Shown: positions 1-12,000 of the stretch, in pieces
How positions within the stretch are numbered: position 1 is the first letter of the stretch
Layout of the letters: every line of letters starts with the position of its first letter
Assembly (NCBI GenBank): GCA_023055355.1
Contig: JALJCS010000004.1
Span: 16,708,001 to 16,772,000 of the forward strand
DNA: 64,000 bases
Direction: 5' to 3'
DNA from: Agelaius tricolor
Taxonomy: Eukaryota > Chordata > Aves > Passeriformes > Icteridae
The notes under the pieces: model-generated
Database searches by the model: none
The model's input: only the letters and a program-made list of their open reading frames with translations
Told to the model about the DNA's origin: nothing
Translations under genes and position numbers: made by a program

Positions 1-3000
1 GCCATTTTTGAAGCAGAAGGCTGTGGGCAATATTAGTTTAACATACTGACTCAGTCTAGAAAATTTGGTTTACATTTTTTTAAGTCTTATATATGGTATA
101 TTGTATTCTGCTTAGCAGGTAAAACATACTTCATCATGCACAAAGGAACAGGATTGTAATTTCACCTCCCAGACATAAAATGATATACACAAAAAGATAC
201 ATCATCTAGAAATAAAATGCTATGAGTTTGCAAACAAGTGGTGTGTTTTTTGGTTTTTGTTTTTTTTTATGTTTTCTTTAATTGATGTTTAGCTTTAAAA
301 AATTGCAAAAATTGATTCATATATGAGATCCTATTATTTACAGAACTACAAAAACAAATTCCTTATGGAATACTGTATTAAGCAAAGTGACACAGAGTCC
401 CCAGGCAGGTGCAAAGGAGAACTGCTTTTTTGCAAAAACCAGGCCTTTTTAAGCAGTTAGCTGGTTATTAGTTTACATAGTTTTAAGGCACAACCAATCA
501 CCCCTATGATGTGGACAAAGGGCAGTCACGCAGCTCGTCTCTCTACCCCTATACCAGCTTATTCACTCTCCCATAGCTCCCTTCCACTTAGCCTAAGTAA
601 CAGGCTGAGCCATGATTTTGCAAAGGTAACAAGGCCCTTATTTTATATAGCCCTTATAAGGCTTTACCTACATGGAACAGAATGCTAAGAAATTAGAAAT
701 CTGAAAAATGCTTTGTTGGAAGTTCACTGGCTGTTGGTGAATAACTCTGCACTGATTCTGTGACCAGGCACATAAGTGCATGCTAGCCAGCTAGTGCATA
801 TTTTTCTTTGTTTTTCATATGCTTTGTTTTTCATATACCAATTGCTAGGTTCATTGTTCTTGATCTTAAGGACCCTGCTTTCTTACATAGGCAAGTGATT
901 TACAATGGGATGATTAAATAGAAGAAATGTTATGATGAATCCATTTTGACAGAGTCCTTTGCTTACATAGTTTCCCAACTCATCTAGAATTCATGTGAGA
1001 TGTGAAGAATGTGATTGTTTAACCTTTGCCCTGTCCTGCAAATTTGGGTCATAAAGTCATGCAGATTCTTTGTGACATTAGAAGAATTCTATATGGGACT
1101 GAATTTGCTTTCACTGAAAATGCTTATTCAGCTTATCAGAGTATCTTATTTGTATCAGTATGTAAAGAATAAAGAATGAAGAAAAATATAGTTAAGGGTA
1201 GAGTGTAAAACATAATTTAGTCTAATGAAAATGAAGAGAAGATCAAAAAAGATTCCAATGTTTTCCCCATACAATGTGAAAATCAATGTGACGCATTCTT
1301 TAGAAAGAATGCAATGTATTCAGTAAAACTCTGCACAGCATACTGTTAATCATAAAAGACTAAAAGGGAAAGGTAATGAACACAAATGGATTTTTTATCG
1401 TAAAATATAAGCTTACATTTTTTAGAGTGATTTGTGCATAATGCATAATACTTTTCAAGCAGTAACTATGCAATTATCTTCTTTAAAAATGCTGCAGTTT
1501 TTAGCAAAAAAGTGAACAATACCTTAAACTTCATGTATTATCTATAGTACAATGACTGCAAGCTGAGTTTTGTTTTTAGACACTCCCCCAAAAAAATTTA
1601 AAATAAAAGAATTAGCTAAACAGAAAGGAAATGTAATTATGGTATTCAGAAATACTATGATGTAAGGTATACTTACATCATAGGCAGAAATTATATGATG
1701 TAAGGAAATACTATGATGTAGCATACATCTTAACTCTTGGCCTGCTCATGGAGAGTAATAAAGAATTACAACTCATAAAAACAGGCTATGTAGTGTTTTT
1801 CATTTTTTTGTTACATTTTTTTACATTACTTGAGCATAAAAGACCAGGCTTCTCTTAGCTCCTCATAGTGAGCTGGCTTTATGACAAATGTATTGCTTTC
1901 AAACAGAGCAGAGGTTCTTGGTAACTTCTCTTCACTAGAAATCACATTACATGAGGACAGAAGTATTAAAATATTTTTCATCTCCTCATTGTAAAGGTGA
2001 TAGAAATTTTTAATTTGTTTCATTGAGAGTTGTACTTGAATGTCCCTTATTAGTTTAATTAAAAAGTGTTTAAAAAATATACTTCAGATTAATTTCCCTT
2101 TTTATTTCACCAAATGTTTGCGTAGTTGAAAGCCTCACTCTCTGCATTTAGATAATGTTGATGGTTCTGTTTTGATGAAGATAGTATTTGTTTGTTGCGA
2201 AATGGTTCTTTCTGTGGGCTAACACCTAGCTCTATTTTATCCTTCTTGACATCACAGATTTGACAATATTGACTGTCTCCTTAGCAGCAGCCCTGATAGC
2301 CTTTCACCACAGATAAAAGTACCCTGATAAAATTGGGAAATCCATTTTCTACTAGAATTTCATGTCAAATACCTTAAATCAAATGCTGATTATATTAGTC
2401 ATGTTCTCCCTGGTTTCGGTGCTTCTTGTGAAGCTTCACTGATCCATCTATATACAACAGGAGAGCTTGCCCTGCCTGTTGCCAAAGCAAAGATTCTCTC
2501 AGCACAGTTAATATCACTGTTGGCTCTGGAGTTCTTCAGAAGGATATAAATAAGAAAATGAAGTATTGCTTCAGACAAAGGTTTGCCTGATCACGAGGAA
2601 AAGAAATTATTTTAAAATCTTAATAGAATGGGGTACATCCACTGTAAGAAAAGTACTAGATGATGTTAGATTGGTTTGCAGTTTGCCTGAATGCATAGTT
2701 ATTTAGCTGGCTCAGTAAATTTTCTGATGTGTTGAGCTACTTTAAAAACACGAGAAAGCTTTTTAAAAACTTTGGTGGAAGGAGATGTATCAGCATGCAC
2801 ATATTTAAGAGTTGTACCTACAGATAAATATATATTTTTTAAAGAATCTTCATTGTCTGTAAATTCTCTGTTTTCAGTATCTGTGTTTATGTCTAACTTC
2901 ATAAAAACATTTAATGTCCTTTAGGGATAAATTGTGCATTCTGCCTCAAAGTAAGCATTCTACAAATTTTATTTAATAAATATCTGCTCAATTCCAGTTT

Positions 3001-6000
3001 TAAGTACCTAAGGGCCTCCCTAGGCTCTGATCTTCCACTATTACAGAGCTGTAGCCCTGTGGCTGCTACTGCCAAGTTATGCATGGAAGAGGCCTTGCTC
3101 AGCATGTTTGTGTTCCTGTAATTGTTTTAGCATTATGTCTTGTTTGCGATCTGAAGAGAATGGCCCAACAATTTTGGGAAGTAGGATTTTAAGAAGTCCC
3201 TGTAATTGGCTCACATATGCCATGCACTTTTCCATTATATTAATCCAATGCAGTTGTCTCTATTTTCAAGATGAAGGAGTATATGCACAAATAAATGGGG
3301 CTGACACTATTCAAAGCCAAAATCTGCTCTGTGCTCCAACACATGAGTGACACACAGGTAGAGCTCTTAATAACATGTGCTGGAGCTGGGTAACAAGTTC
3401 CAAGTAAGCAAGCTTGTAAGGATACCCAAGTAAATTAAGTTTAGTAGGAGTAATTCCTGAAGAGAAAAAATAAGTTGTAAGAACATCTTATATCTTGGCA
3501 TTACAGTCTTAAAGCTGCACCGAGAAGAAAGAAAATAGACAATCTAAGGAAACAGCTGCCTGCAAAACATATTGAATAGGCTTAGTGCCAAAAAGGGAAC
3601 ATGCCGTGTGTACTATATGCTTACTAATAATAAATACATAACAAGGGTTATGTCTTTCTCATTATCAGTTTTAAAATATCAAAAAGGTTTTACAAAAAGT
3701 TAAAAATCAAGATTGGTAAGGCAAGGGTACTAACTGTATAACACAATAATCAGAAAAATCCTGCTGTTGATAAAAACCAAATATGTGAAAACTAGAAGAG
3801 ACAAATGCTTCTGGTGGGTGGTGTGAAATTGAAACAACCTTTGCAAACCAACTTTAGAGGATGGATAGCTGATGGATCTCACTCTCAAATATCACAATCC
3901 CTTTACAGAGATGATTACTTTTCAATTCAGAAGACAGACAAAGGACTTAGTTTGAAAAGCCAAAATTGGGTGCTACATTTTCCTCTAAAAATTGCTCCCT
4001 TTTTACTTTACCCATTGACACTGATATGCTCATCCAGAGAATATGAAAGCATTTGTTATACCTCATCTACATACATCAATGTAAGGAAATTAGAACATCT
4101 TAGAACTAGGTGAGACTCCTTTCCCATATTACTGCTTCATTGTACATACCATCTGAACCCTTTAATTGTTCACATTAAAGCTGCATATTATATAAATACA
4201 CATTCACTTATTTTTCTGTCTCATTTCAAATGATTTATTAGCATTTTTAATAGCACTAGATCCCTAACTGAACATCTACAAGTAGTTTCACACTCTTTGG
4301 TTTTAGGCACTTAATTTAGATCTGAAGTTTAGAGATCACATGCTTCTGTCACACCTAATCAGGAGTGAGATTGTTCCTCTAGAAAATGAACCATGGCAGG
4401 TGCCATGCACCAACACATGCAGAATAGTATTATGAAGAAACTTCTCTCCACAAACCACATAAACAGTCTCCCAATTTCTGTATCTCTGCCCCGTGCTGTG
4501 TAAACTGCAACAGCACTGTCCTGACCACAAGCCTCAAACACCCCCCTCCAGATTATATTATCAAACAAAGGCCATTATCAAACTACCAAAGGGGCTGCAC
4601 ATTTCACCTGCCAGTTTCAGTCCTGTACACTGTGAGAACCTGTAACCTGATGTAAATAAGCTTTTCAAGGTAACTTCAAATGTAACATTAATTAGGGTGA
4701 AGGACCTTCAAGTTTTCCCCTTGGATTAGACGATGACTGAGGGACCGTACTAGAAGCTGAGCTGAGTACAGAGAATTTGGTGAGCTAGTCTCCATCTACA
4801 CTGGTTCTACTTTCATTCCCTGCTTCTGTGGACATAAGGGAGGCTGAATGAAGATTTATTATAATCAGTTTATTTCACCCATCACCAAGTATCAACACTT
4901 GGATATCTGTGTGTAGCAGCAGCAATCGGGCTACCAAGTGTGATATGTTATTTAGGTAGTTACTTACAATTGTTGTCCAGTTGTTCCATTTTTTAAAATT
5001 AGGATATATCTTTAAATAATAATCTCCATGTCAGCATACCTTACCTTTCATGTACTGCTATGACCCCAAATCTGTGTTTTAGAAGTAAACTACAGTGAAA
5101 AAATCAGGGAACAAGAGAATATGGAAAACTTTGAGTCCTGAATTATGCTTGCATGTCAGGGAGTGGGAGGAATACATAGTATTACAAAATGCAGTGTAGT
5201 ATTAAATGACTGCAATAAACCACACATATGCCTATCATATCATGCAGTTTTACACATTAATAGAGAAAAAATAAACAGAAATTAAATTTTCCTTTCACTT
5301 CTCACACAAAGAAAGTAAAATCAGACAGTAGCATGTAAAAGAAAATTGCATTTCCAAAATTCTTTGTTTTAAAAATGACTGGGTGTTTCTACAATGGAGA
5401 TGAATCTGTTGGCTTGACTGCACTTATTGACCTTTGCTCAGAAACGTGTTCACTAGTTCTTCAGTCTGGGAGCCACTGCATATGACTAAATGTCTGCCTT
5501 CAGCTTCAAGACAACATTACGACGTGGCAGTGAATTTAGTTCTGCTTTTAATGCCTTTTTATCTTCTGCATCTTTTAGAATAGTGCTGTCTCTCTGTTTC
5601 TATTGATGTAATTCGATGACGTTTCAAAATTCCTTCCCATAAACTAAAATGTTCTTCAACTGCAAACAAATTTTTTTATTTCTTTCTACTGGAAGTCTTT
5701 GGCATACTGTGGGCTCTACAGTGGAAAGGGCTGTGAATCACAAGCTATCACCCTGTTTAAACAGTAAAACGTAATAAATGCAAGGCGATAGCCTGCCTAT
5801 TCCTCCCCCCACATGCACATTTGCCCTTCATGGTGCTCCATATGAACAAATAGGACATTATTTTTAGACTTTCACTTCTCCAGAAGGAAGGCATGGAGGA
5901 GCTGCTGAGCAACCGCATGAAGGAATGCAGTTGCTAGTTCTCCAAAACAACCACCAAAATGGCTCCACCTGAACCTCTGCTCTGAAGCAGTACAGCTTTA

Positions 6001-6892
6001 TTCCCCTGATTAGGTAATACTGAATGATGAAAATGGCACTGGTTAGCTCAAAGGCATGATTTCACTTCTCAAGGGCTAATTTGAAGGAAATAAACTCGAA
6101 GAAGACAAACTGCACAACTTTTAAGAGCCTCATCACTGACCTGCATTAACTACAGATATAACAACCTTTGCCAGGCCCTGTGTAAGGAAACAAGTCAACT
6201 TCTTTTATATCTAATGCATGTTCTGGCTGAACTAAATTGTTATGTTATTAACACATGGATTGCTGAAATCTCAACCATTTTGAAACAGGTCATAGCAGTC
6301 TTGAATCACGTGAAGTCACAACAAAACATAGCAATTACCTTCAACCTCCATTGTTACTGCTTTTATCGTTTGACTTGTTTCATGCTGGTATATCTGCTGG
6401 TGTGAATGGAGGGCAAAGCAGACACCATGGCAGCATTGCTTAGAGACCTAAACTCAACTCTAAACACCAAGGCGTATTAATTTGATCCTTAGTTTTGCAA
6501 CACAGTGGTAATTCTGAGAGCCCCAAAACAGGAGGATGGCCAATTCAAGCAGTCTTTTATTGCAGCATACAGAACCATGTTCTACCTGATTTCTGTTATT
6601 AACCGTAGCTCTTTTCTTTGTTCAGTCCTGATGCCACAACCAGGCTTTGGCATGTCTGATGTGGGGGAAGAAGCAAGTGTTGCAGAGTTCATGAGTGCTC
6701 ATTGTGGTGCCACCACACATAACACAACAAAGCCTGAACGTGTTACCTTTAAGGTGGGATGTTCTCAAGTTCACTGCAAATAAACGTGCTGCACAACTTC
6801 CAGCAGTATCATGAAGCCCTGATGAAACTAAACATCTCCTTTTACTGATGAGAAATTTGTCTATGGACCTGCATATTTCAAAGTCTGTGTGA
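1..6892. other. Upstream intergenic DNA, no gene seen
   Basis: This is AT-rich sequence with no long open frame, no splice-bounded exon I recognise and no clear transposon. The open frames are all short (about 110 codons or fewer), show no domain, and are what chance predicts. In human the region upstream of AUH is also a gene-poor gap before NFIL3 (established knowledge). Distal enhancers could be present but cannot be told from one sequence. Confidence 0.6.
1655..1683. repeat. Perfect 12-bp inverted repeat (hairpin)
   Basis: Two 12-bp arms, CTATGATGTAAG and CTTACATCATAG, are exact reverse complements around a 5-base loop. Two more partial copies of the ATGATGTAAG/ACTATGATGTAG word follow within about 40 bases, so this is a small local repeat cluster rather than a lone hairpin. 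No function is visible. Confidence 0.7.
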
Positions 6893-7505
6893 GAATCACA
6901 GAATGTCAAGAGGTTGGAATGGACTTTAAGGATCATCCTGTCCCAACCCCCTTCCCATGCCATAGGCAGAGAAATCTCCCACTAGACCATGTTGCTCAAA
7001 GCCTTATTCAACTTCAATGCTGCGAGGGCTGAGGCACCCACAGCTTCTCTGGGCAACCTATTCCAGTGTCTCATCCACTGTCACAGTGAAGGACTTCTTC
7101 CCAAAATCACACTTAAATTTCCTCTCTTCATTTGTACCCATTACTGCTGGTCCTATCACTACAGAACCTGATGAACTTCCCTTCAGATACAGGAAGGTTG
7201 CTATGGGGTGTCCACACAGCCTTCTCTTCCCCATCTCTTCACCAGGCTTCACCAGCCACAGCTCTTTGTAGAGGAGGTGTTCCAGACCCCTGTCTTTGTA
7301 GAGGAGGTGTTCCAGACCCCTCATCACCGTCATGGCCTCCTCTGGACTTCATCAGTTTCTTCTCCTTCTTCTGCTGGGGATCCCAGAGCTGGATGCAGTG
7401 CTCCAGGTGGGGTCTCACCAGGGCGGAGCAGAAGGGCAGAACACCGCCCTGCTGCCCGCGCTGATTTTGACGTGGCCCAGGATGGGGCTGGTTTTCTGTC
7501 AAGTT
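6893..7505 (-). mobile_element. CR1 LINE fragment, 5'-truncated, minus strand
   Basis: Read on the minus strand this ends in the usual CR1 3' tail: a TTCTGTGATT terminus preceded by a block matching 'ATGATCCTTAAAGTCCATTC'. The rest is the CR1 region just upstream of the 3' tail ('GGCAACCTATTCCAGTG' on the plus strand is a hallmark). It is 5'-truncated before the reverse transcriptase core. Its truncated end lies about 230 bp from the AUH start codon, directly against the CpG island. The left boundary is good to a few bases; the right boundary to perhaps 30 bases. Confidence 0.9.
7263..7321. repeat. 30-bp tandem duplication inside CR1
   Basis: A 30-bp unit containing TTTGTAGAGGAGGTGTTCCA occurs twice in a row with no mismatch that I can see. 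It lies wholly within the CR1 copy, so it arose after or during insertion, most simply by replication slippage. The near-identity of the copies suggests it is recent. Confidence 0.85.
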
Positions 7506-7627
7506 TCAGATCTCCCCTGACTGACAAGCCTTTTCCCCAGCCGGGAGAGGGCCGGCGCAGGAGCCGGGCCCGGCCGGGCCGAGCCGCCCCCTCCCCGCGG
7601 CCCCGAGCGGCGGCGGCGCCGCGAGGA

Positions 7628-7643
7628 GGGGAGGGGAGGGGGG
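7628..7643 (+). promoter_or_regulatory. G-run tract (Sp1/Maz-like, G4-prone)
   Basis: Three G-runs of 4, 4 and 6 bases are separated by single A bases. Such tracts bind Sp1/KLF/Maz-type factors and can contribute to G-quadruplex folding. It lies about 95 bp upstream of the AUH ATG, so it is proximal promoter or 5' UTR. Confidence 0.5.
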
Positions 7644-7672
7644 AGCGGCGCCCCGTGCGTGCCGCAGCCGGT

Positions 7673-7678
7673 CACGTG
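7673..7678 (+). promoter_or_regulatory. Canonical E-box CACGTG
   Basis: The palindrome CACGTG sits in the context GTCACGTG, the preferred flank of USF, TFEB/MITF and related bHLH-ZIP factors, 56 bp upstream of the AUH start codon. Binding is inferred from the motif alone, but its position in the core of a CpG-island promoter makes use plausible. Confidence 0.55.
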
Positions 7679-7700
7679 GGCGGCGGGACCGGGGCCGGGG
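7678..7700 (+). promoter_or_regulatory. Canonical G-quadruplex motif
   Basis: Four G-runs of at least three (7678-7680, 7685-7687, 7691-7694, 7697-7700) are separated by loops of 4, 3 and 2 bases, which meets the usual G3+N1-7 rule. It lies on the coding strand 34 bp before the start codon. If transcribed it would be a 5'-UTR RNA quadruplex able to affect translation; if upstream of the start site it would be a DNA quadruplex in the promoter. Confidence 0.6.
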
Positions 7701-7733
7701 CCGCGAGAGGCTGAGGCGGCGCTAGCAGCAGCG

Positions 7734-7959
7734 ATGGCGGCGGCGGCGGCGCTGGGCGGGCTCGGCCTCCTGCGCGCCCGGCTCAGGCTCGCAGCCGCAG
7801 CCGCCGCGACCTCCGCCGCCCTCGGCCGAACCGGCCACCGCGCGCCCCCGCTGCGCGGAGGCGTTGCCGCCGCTCTCCCCTCGGCCGGGAGGAGCTACGG
7901 CTCCCAGGCGAAGGAAGAGGAGGAGCTGCGCGTCCGGTACCTGGATGATGAGCACAAAG
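7734..7959 (+). CDS. AUH: AUH exon 1: start codon and mitochondrial presequence
   Basis: Encodes residues 1-75 plus the first base of codon 76. AUH is the mitochondrial 3-methylglutaconyl-CoA hydratase of leucine breakdown, and it also binds AU-rich RNA. The chosen ATG has a purine at -3 and G at +4. Residues 1 to about 59 are rich in Ala, Arg, Leu and Gly with no acidic residue, a typical import presequence. The mature-like part begins near the acidic EEEELRVRYLDDEHK (61-75), which matches human AUH (ELRVRHLEEEN region). The exon ends CACAAAG before a GTAACG donor, phase 1. The reading frame stays open upstream of the ATG without another ATG, so this is the first usable start seen. The GC-rich N-terminus has no conserved sequence, as usual for presequences. 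Exon 2 continues it in frame. Confidence 0.92.
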
Positions 7960-8201
7960 GTAACGAGGGAAAGGCGGCTCTGCACCTGCCGTCCCGGCCT
8001 GGCCGGGGTGACCCCTGCGGGGCAGAGAGAGGGCGGCCCTGGGGGAGCTGTCCGGCGGCGAGGGGCGGGAAGAGAGCGGTGGCTCCTCCTCCTTGTCACC
8101 GCGGCCGGGGTTGCGTCGCAGGGTGCTGGGAGCTGCCGATATGGCAGTGGCAGAACTGGGTCAGCTTGGTCCTTCTTGGCTCTTCGCGTAGAACGGCTCG
8201 G

Positions 8202-9022
8202 GTTAGAAAGAACATTAAATAGTATCTGGTTCTAACTCCTCCGCCATGAGCAGGGACACCCCGTACTGGACCAGATGTGCTTAGAGCCCCATCCAGCCGG
8301 GCCTTGAACACCTCCAGGAATGGGGCATCCACAGCTTCGGTGGGCAACCTATTCCAGTGCTTCATCACCCTCACAGTAAAGATTTTCCTCCTATTAACTA
8401 ATCTAGACCTATATTCTTCCAGTTTGAACCAATTCCACCTTGTCCTGTTGCTACATGTCATTATAAATAGTCTTGCCTCATCTTTCATGTAGGCTCCCTT
8501 CAGGTACTGGAAGGCTGCGACTAGGTCACTTCCAAGCCTTCTCATTTCTGCACTAAACAGTTCCAATTATGTCAGCCTTTCTTTATAGGAGAGGTGTCCC
8601 ATTCTTATCATCTTGGTGGCCTCCTCTGGAGTCACTCCAACGGTTCCATGTCCTCCCTGTGCTGGGACCCCAGAGCTGGATGCAGGGTTCCAGGTGGGCT
8701 CTCACCAGAGCAGAGCAGAGGGGCAGAATCCCCTCCCTCCCCTGCTGCCCACACTGCTTTGGATGCAGCCCAGGACACGTTTGGCTCTCTGGGCTGGGAG
8801 TGCCCATGGCTGGGTCATGTCCAGCCTCTCAGCCACCAGCACCCCAAGTCCTTCTCCCCAGGACTGCTCTCCATCTGTCGGTGATGATACTGGGGTTTGT
8901 CCTTAACACTTGGTCTTGTTAAACCTCATGAGATTCCCATGGGCCCACTTCATGAGCCTGTCTAGATTGCTGTGGATGTCATGTCCTTGAGGTGTGTCAA
9001 CAGCGTCGCTCCTCTTTTCCAG
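8202..9022 (-). mobile_element. CR1 LINE fragment, 5'-truncated, minus strand
   Basis: On the plus strand the copy starts at the CR1 3' end and runs through the block with 'GGGGCATCCACAGCTTC' and the CR1 tail of ORF2. Minus-strand translation near 8905-9000 gives pieces such as AVDTPQGHD and KWAHGNLMRFNKTKC, the CR1 reverse-transcriptase C-terminal region, also seen in the 13.9-kb copy. The 5' end is lost within the RT domain. The open frame is broken in several places, so it is dead. It lies in AUH intron 1 opposite to transcription. Confidence 0.92.
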
Positions 9023-12000
9023 AGTACTGCAGCATACGTACCATGTTTGTGAGGTACACCTCTGTGAACTGGCATGTGTTTGCCACTCTACTTGTGAGAA
9101 AATGAAGTTTATCAGCAAATGTCTGGACAGACATCAGTTTTGTGCTTGTGTGCAGGTGGCAGAGAGAGCATAAAACTGATATCCATGTTTTCTGTGGTGG
9201 AAGGTATGGCTTCAGTATTCTCTTATCTCATGCCATTCTCCTAGTAATCATCTCATCCTCCTTGCTTTTAGTGTTGTCAACTACTACTCACTTTTTTCTA
9301 CTCAGCTATACCAAGAGTCTTATTTTAACTCACTTGGTTAAAAAAAAAAAAAAAGAAAATCTGTGCTCCTTAATGACGTGCAGCCAGTGCATCACAGCAC
9401 AGACACTTTGTACTTCCTTTTCTGATGTGATGCTCTCTGGATTTTGAAAGTGTTCCACTTCCTTTGGTGTTTGTCACTTCCCTCCCGTATTGATGCAGCA
9501 GGGCTAGGAATGGTGGAGGAGAAGTAAGTGCAAACTCTGTTCCTGAGGATTTATTTCTCTAGCCACGATAATTATACCTGCTTTTACGGAGAGGGCCATA
9601 GTATAGGGTTTTGGTATCTGCAGCATGTGAATCTCTTTACATGGAGAATATATATTGGAACCACCATGTGTTGAGATGTACAGTTTAGTTTAGGTCTTTG
9701 AGCACATTAACTCAGCTTTTTCACACCTGCTGCCAATTAAGGCAAATACCTGTGAGTTGAGTATGCCTGTACATAGATTTGTATACATATACAGAGAGGT
9801 AACTTTAAAACTTTGAATTTTAGTATGAGCTTAGATGATTATTCTTTCTTTTTCAAGGGAAAAGTGATGTTGTGCTTTCATCTGAGGGCTGGTTTTTGTC
9901 ATTATTTAGGATTGATAGTAAAGATGATATCATCTGGTCCTGAAATTATCTTCTGTCTTGTAGTTCTGTTTCCAACTCTTTCCACTTCCTTTAAAATTTA
10001 CTACTTTAGTCCTGTTTTTCCAGCTGACTCTGAAACTTGGAATTAGTTTAAAACATCTATTCAGATTTTTTTTTTTTATTATTTTGAGTTAAGGAAGAGA
10101 CAAGACAGGAGCAAAGAAGAGTTTGTAAAATGTTAGAAGAGTGTTTTTCTTTGTTTATTTTGTGCTTTACCAAGAAGTGGTAGAAAATACCACGATCCTA
10201 CATAGTAATCAACTTTTATGTCTATTACACAACAAACATAGAGTTAGGCAGTGTGTTTCAGCTGTTGAATTGGCTAGGAATCATTGTTTTTATAATGTTA
10301 TGAAGATGTTTCATACTGAATATGTAGCCTAAAGCCCAAAACGTGGAGATGTTAAAGCAGCTCTTGCTATCATAAGGAAGGATTCAATCAGTATATTTTT
10401 AATTTATGAATTCTCTTAAGTGGAAGGAATTTTCTTTGGTATTGTCTTTCAGGACATAGAAACACACACTGTTTCTTAGAAAAAAGATAAGAACAAGGAT
10501 GTAGAATTAGGCCAGAAGGAGACATTAACTTCATATGCCTTCTTCAGCAGCACAAAGAGCAGGCAGCATTTCTACAAAAGAAACATGGCTCTACTTCCTC
10601 CCTGTAGTGCTAGCACACACTCTCCTCCTCACCTTGTATACCAAGTTCATCTATATTTTTCTGCTTACAGCATGTAATATCTCTGCTTAATGAGGACACC
10701 AGCTCTGTAAACACCCCTCCGGTCTTTCTTGCTCTTCTCTACCCTGACATTCCTTGATCTACCATTTTGTGTTCTTGACATCCCCACATGGTACTCTGGT
10801 GCCCCTGTGGCCTCATCACACCATCCCATTACATACTTCTTGACTTGGTGCATGCACACTCAGACCCTGCTCTCTGACTACCTTCTATGGCACATACATG
10901 CTTGTTGATGCTGTGGTTGTGCTCTTGCACGTGCCGAGCATTTCCATGTTGCTCAGAGAGGACTGGATACTTGGGAGGAAGGAAAACTGGCTGTACCTGC
11001 CTCATGTACAGGCATGTGTCTTGTAGTGCTAGACAAATCTTTGCCTGTAGGCAGAGTAGCAAACTGTTCTGCTTCATATCACTTCCATGGGATTTGCATA
11101 CCCCAGGTCTTGGGAAGTTGTTAAACATGAAGTAAAATGAGACTATGTTTGCAAAGGCTAGTTATTGGAATTTTAACTCAAGGCATTCCAGCTTCCAAAT
11201 TTGAAATCTGACCAGAACTAGAATACAAAAGGTGGGGGATTTTTGAAGAATGTGATTGAAAAATACCTGTATATTCTGCCCTTGTTGCAACTTGTGAAGC
11301 TCTTAGTGTCAGTTTTCTGTGAGTAAAGATGACTGTCAGTGTATTAATTTTTTTTAAATTAAGCATCTATCTTTTACTTTATTTGAGATTCTATTTGATC
11401 ATCACTAGGCCTGAAATGTATTACAGTTATTGACATTTCAGAACTTAGCCAAATTACATTAGTGATCCCATTACAAATTTAAATGACCCTAGTGCTTTGG
11501 ATTTTTAAGTTATAGGTGCCATGGGGAGAAATATCTTTTTAGTCTTGACTCCAGTGTGACAGTGACACTTGCTGGAATGTGATATAAATATTTTTAAAAT
11601 TTAGATTTTACACTAGAATGACTTCTTATGGTCAAATTTCCCAGCTGGTTTTGGTTCAGTTTAGAATAAGACAGCTTTTGGTCTTCATCAGTTGGAATTT
11701 TAATATACATGGAATGGGCAAAAACAAATACAGTCTTGGTTGAAGTTGTTTGCTCAGAGGTTGGTGTGATAGCTAGCTGATAAATTGGAAAAACTTCCCA
11801 TCCCTTTGCCCTGTTTAAAGCAAGGCTGAGCAGGTGAGATCTACTAACTTAAGAAGTGCAGAAAAGAGTTAGATCAGAATTTAGAGATGAAACAGGCTCA
11901 GATAGGGAATTCTGAAGAGTGTTTGGTGCTTTTAAAAAGTGCTTCGTACACATCTGTGTGATTTTTCACTTAAATACTTCTTGATAAGGTAATTAATGAA

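Larger units (their letters stand above)
7540..8110 (+). promoter_or_regulatory. AUH: CpG-island promoter of AUH
   Basis: GC content jumps abruptly here against an AT-rich background, CpG is abundant, and the block ends as abruptly about 150 bp after exon 1. No TATA box is evident upstream of the start codon, as expected of a CpG-island housekeeping promoter with dispersed initiation. The block holds a CACGTG E-box, several GGGCGG-like and GGGAGGGG-like Sp1-type boxes and a G-quadruplex motif. It is bounded on both sides by minus-strand CR1 fragments. The transcription start is not resolvable from sequence; a start somewhere in 7600-7720 is inferred. Confidence 0.8.

Noticed and set aside
6505..6963. 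Frames of 92 and 113 codons on opposite strands just upstream of the left CR1
   Set aside because: They overlap each other on opposite strands, have no recognisable domain, and one extends into CR1 sequence.
7208..7714. 168-codon open frame upstream of exon 1
   Set aside because: It crosses from a CR1 fragment into the CpG island and is low-complexity Arg/Pro/Ala at its end; no protein-like conservation is visible.
7659..8222. Long open frame running through AUH exon 1 into intron 1
   Set aside because: It includes the real exon 1, but the upstream extension begins at a GTG, and the part after 7959 is past a splice donor and loses all similarity to AUH. The long frames here reflect GC-rich DNA with few stops.
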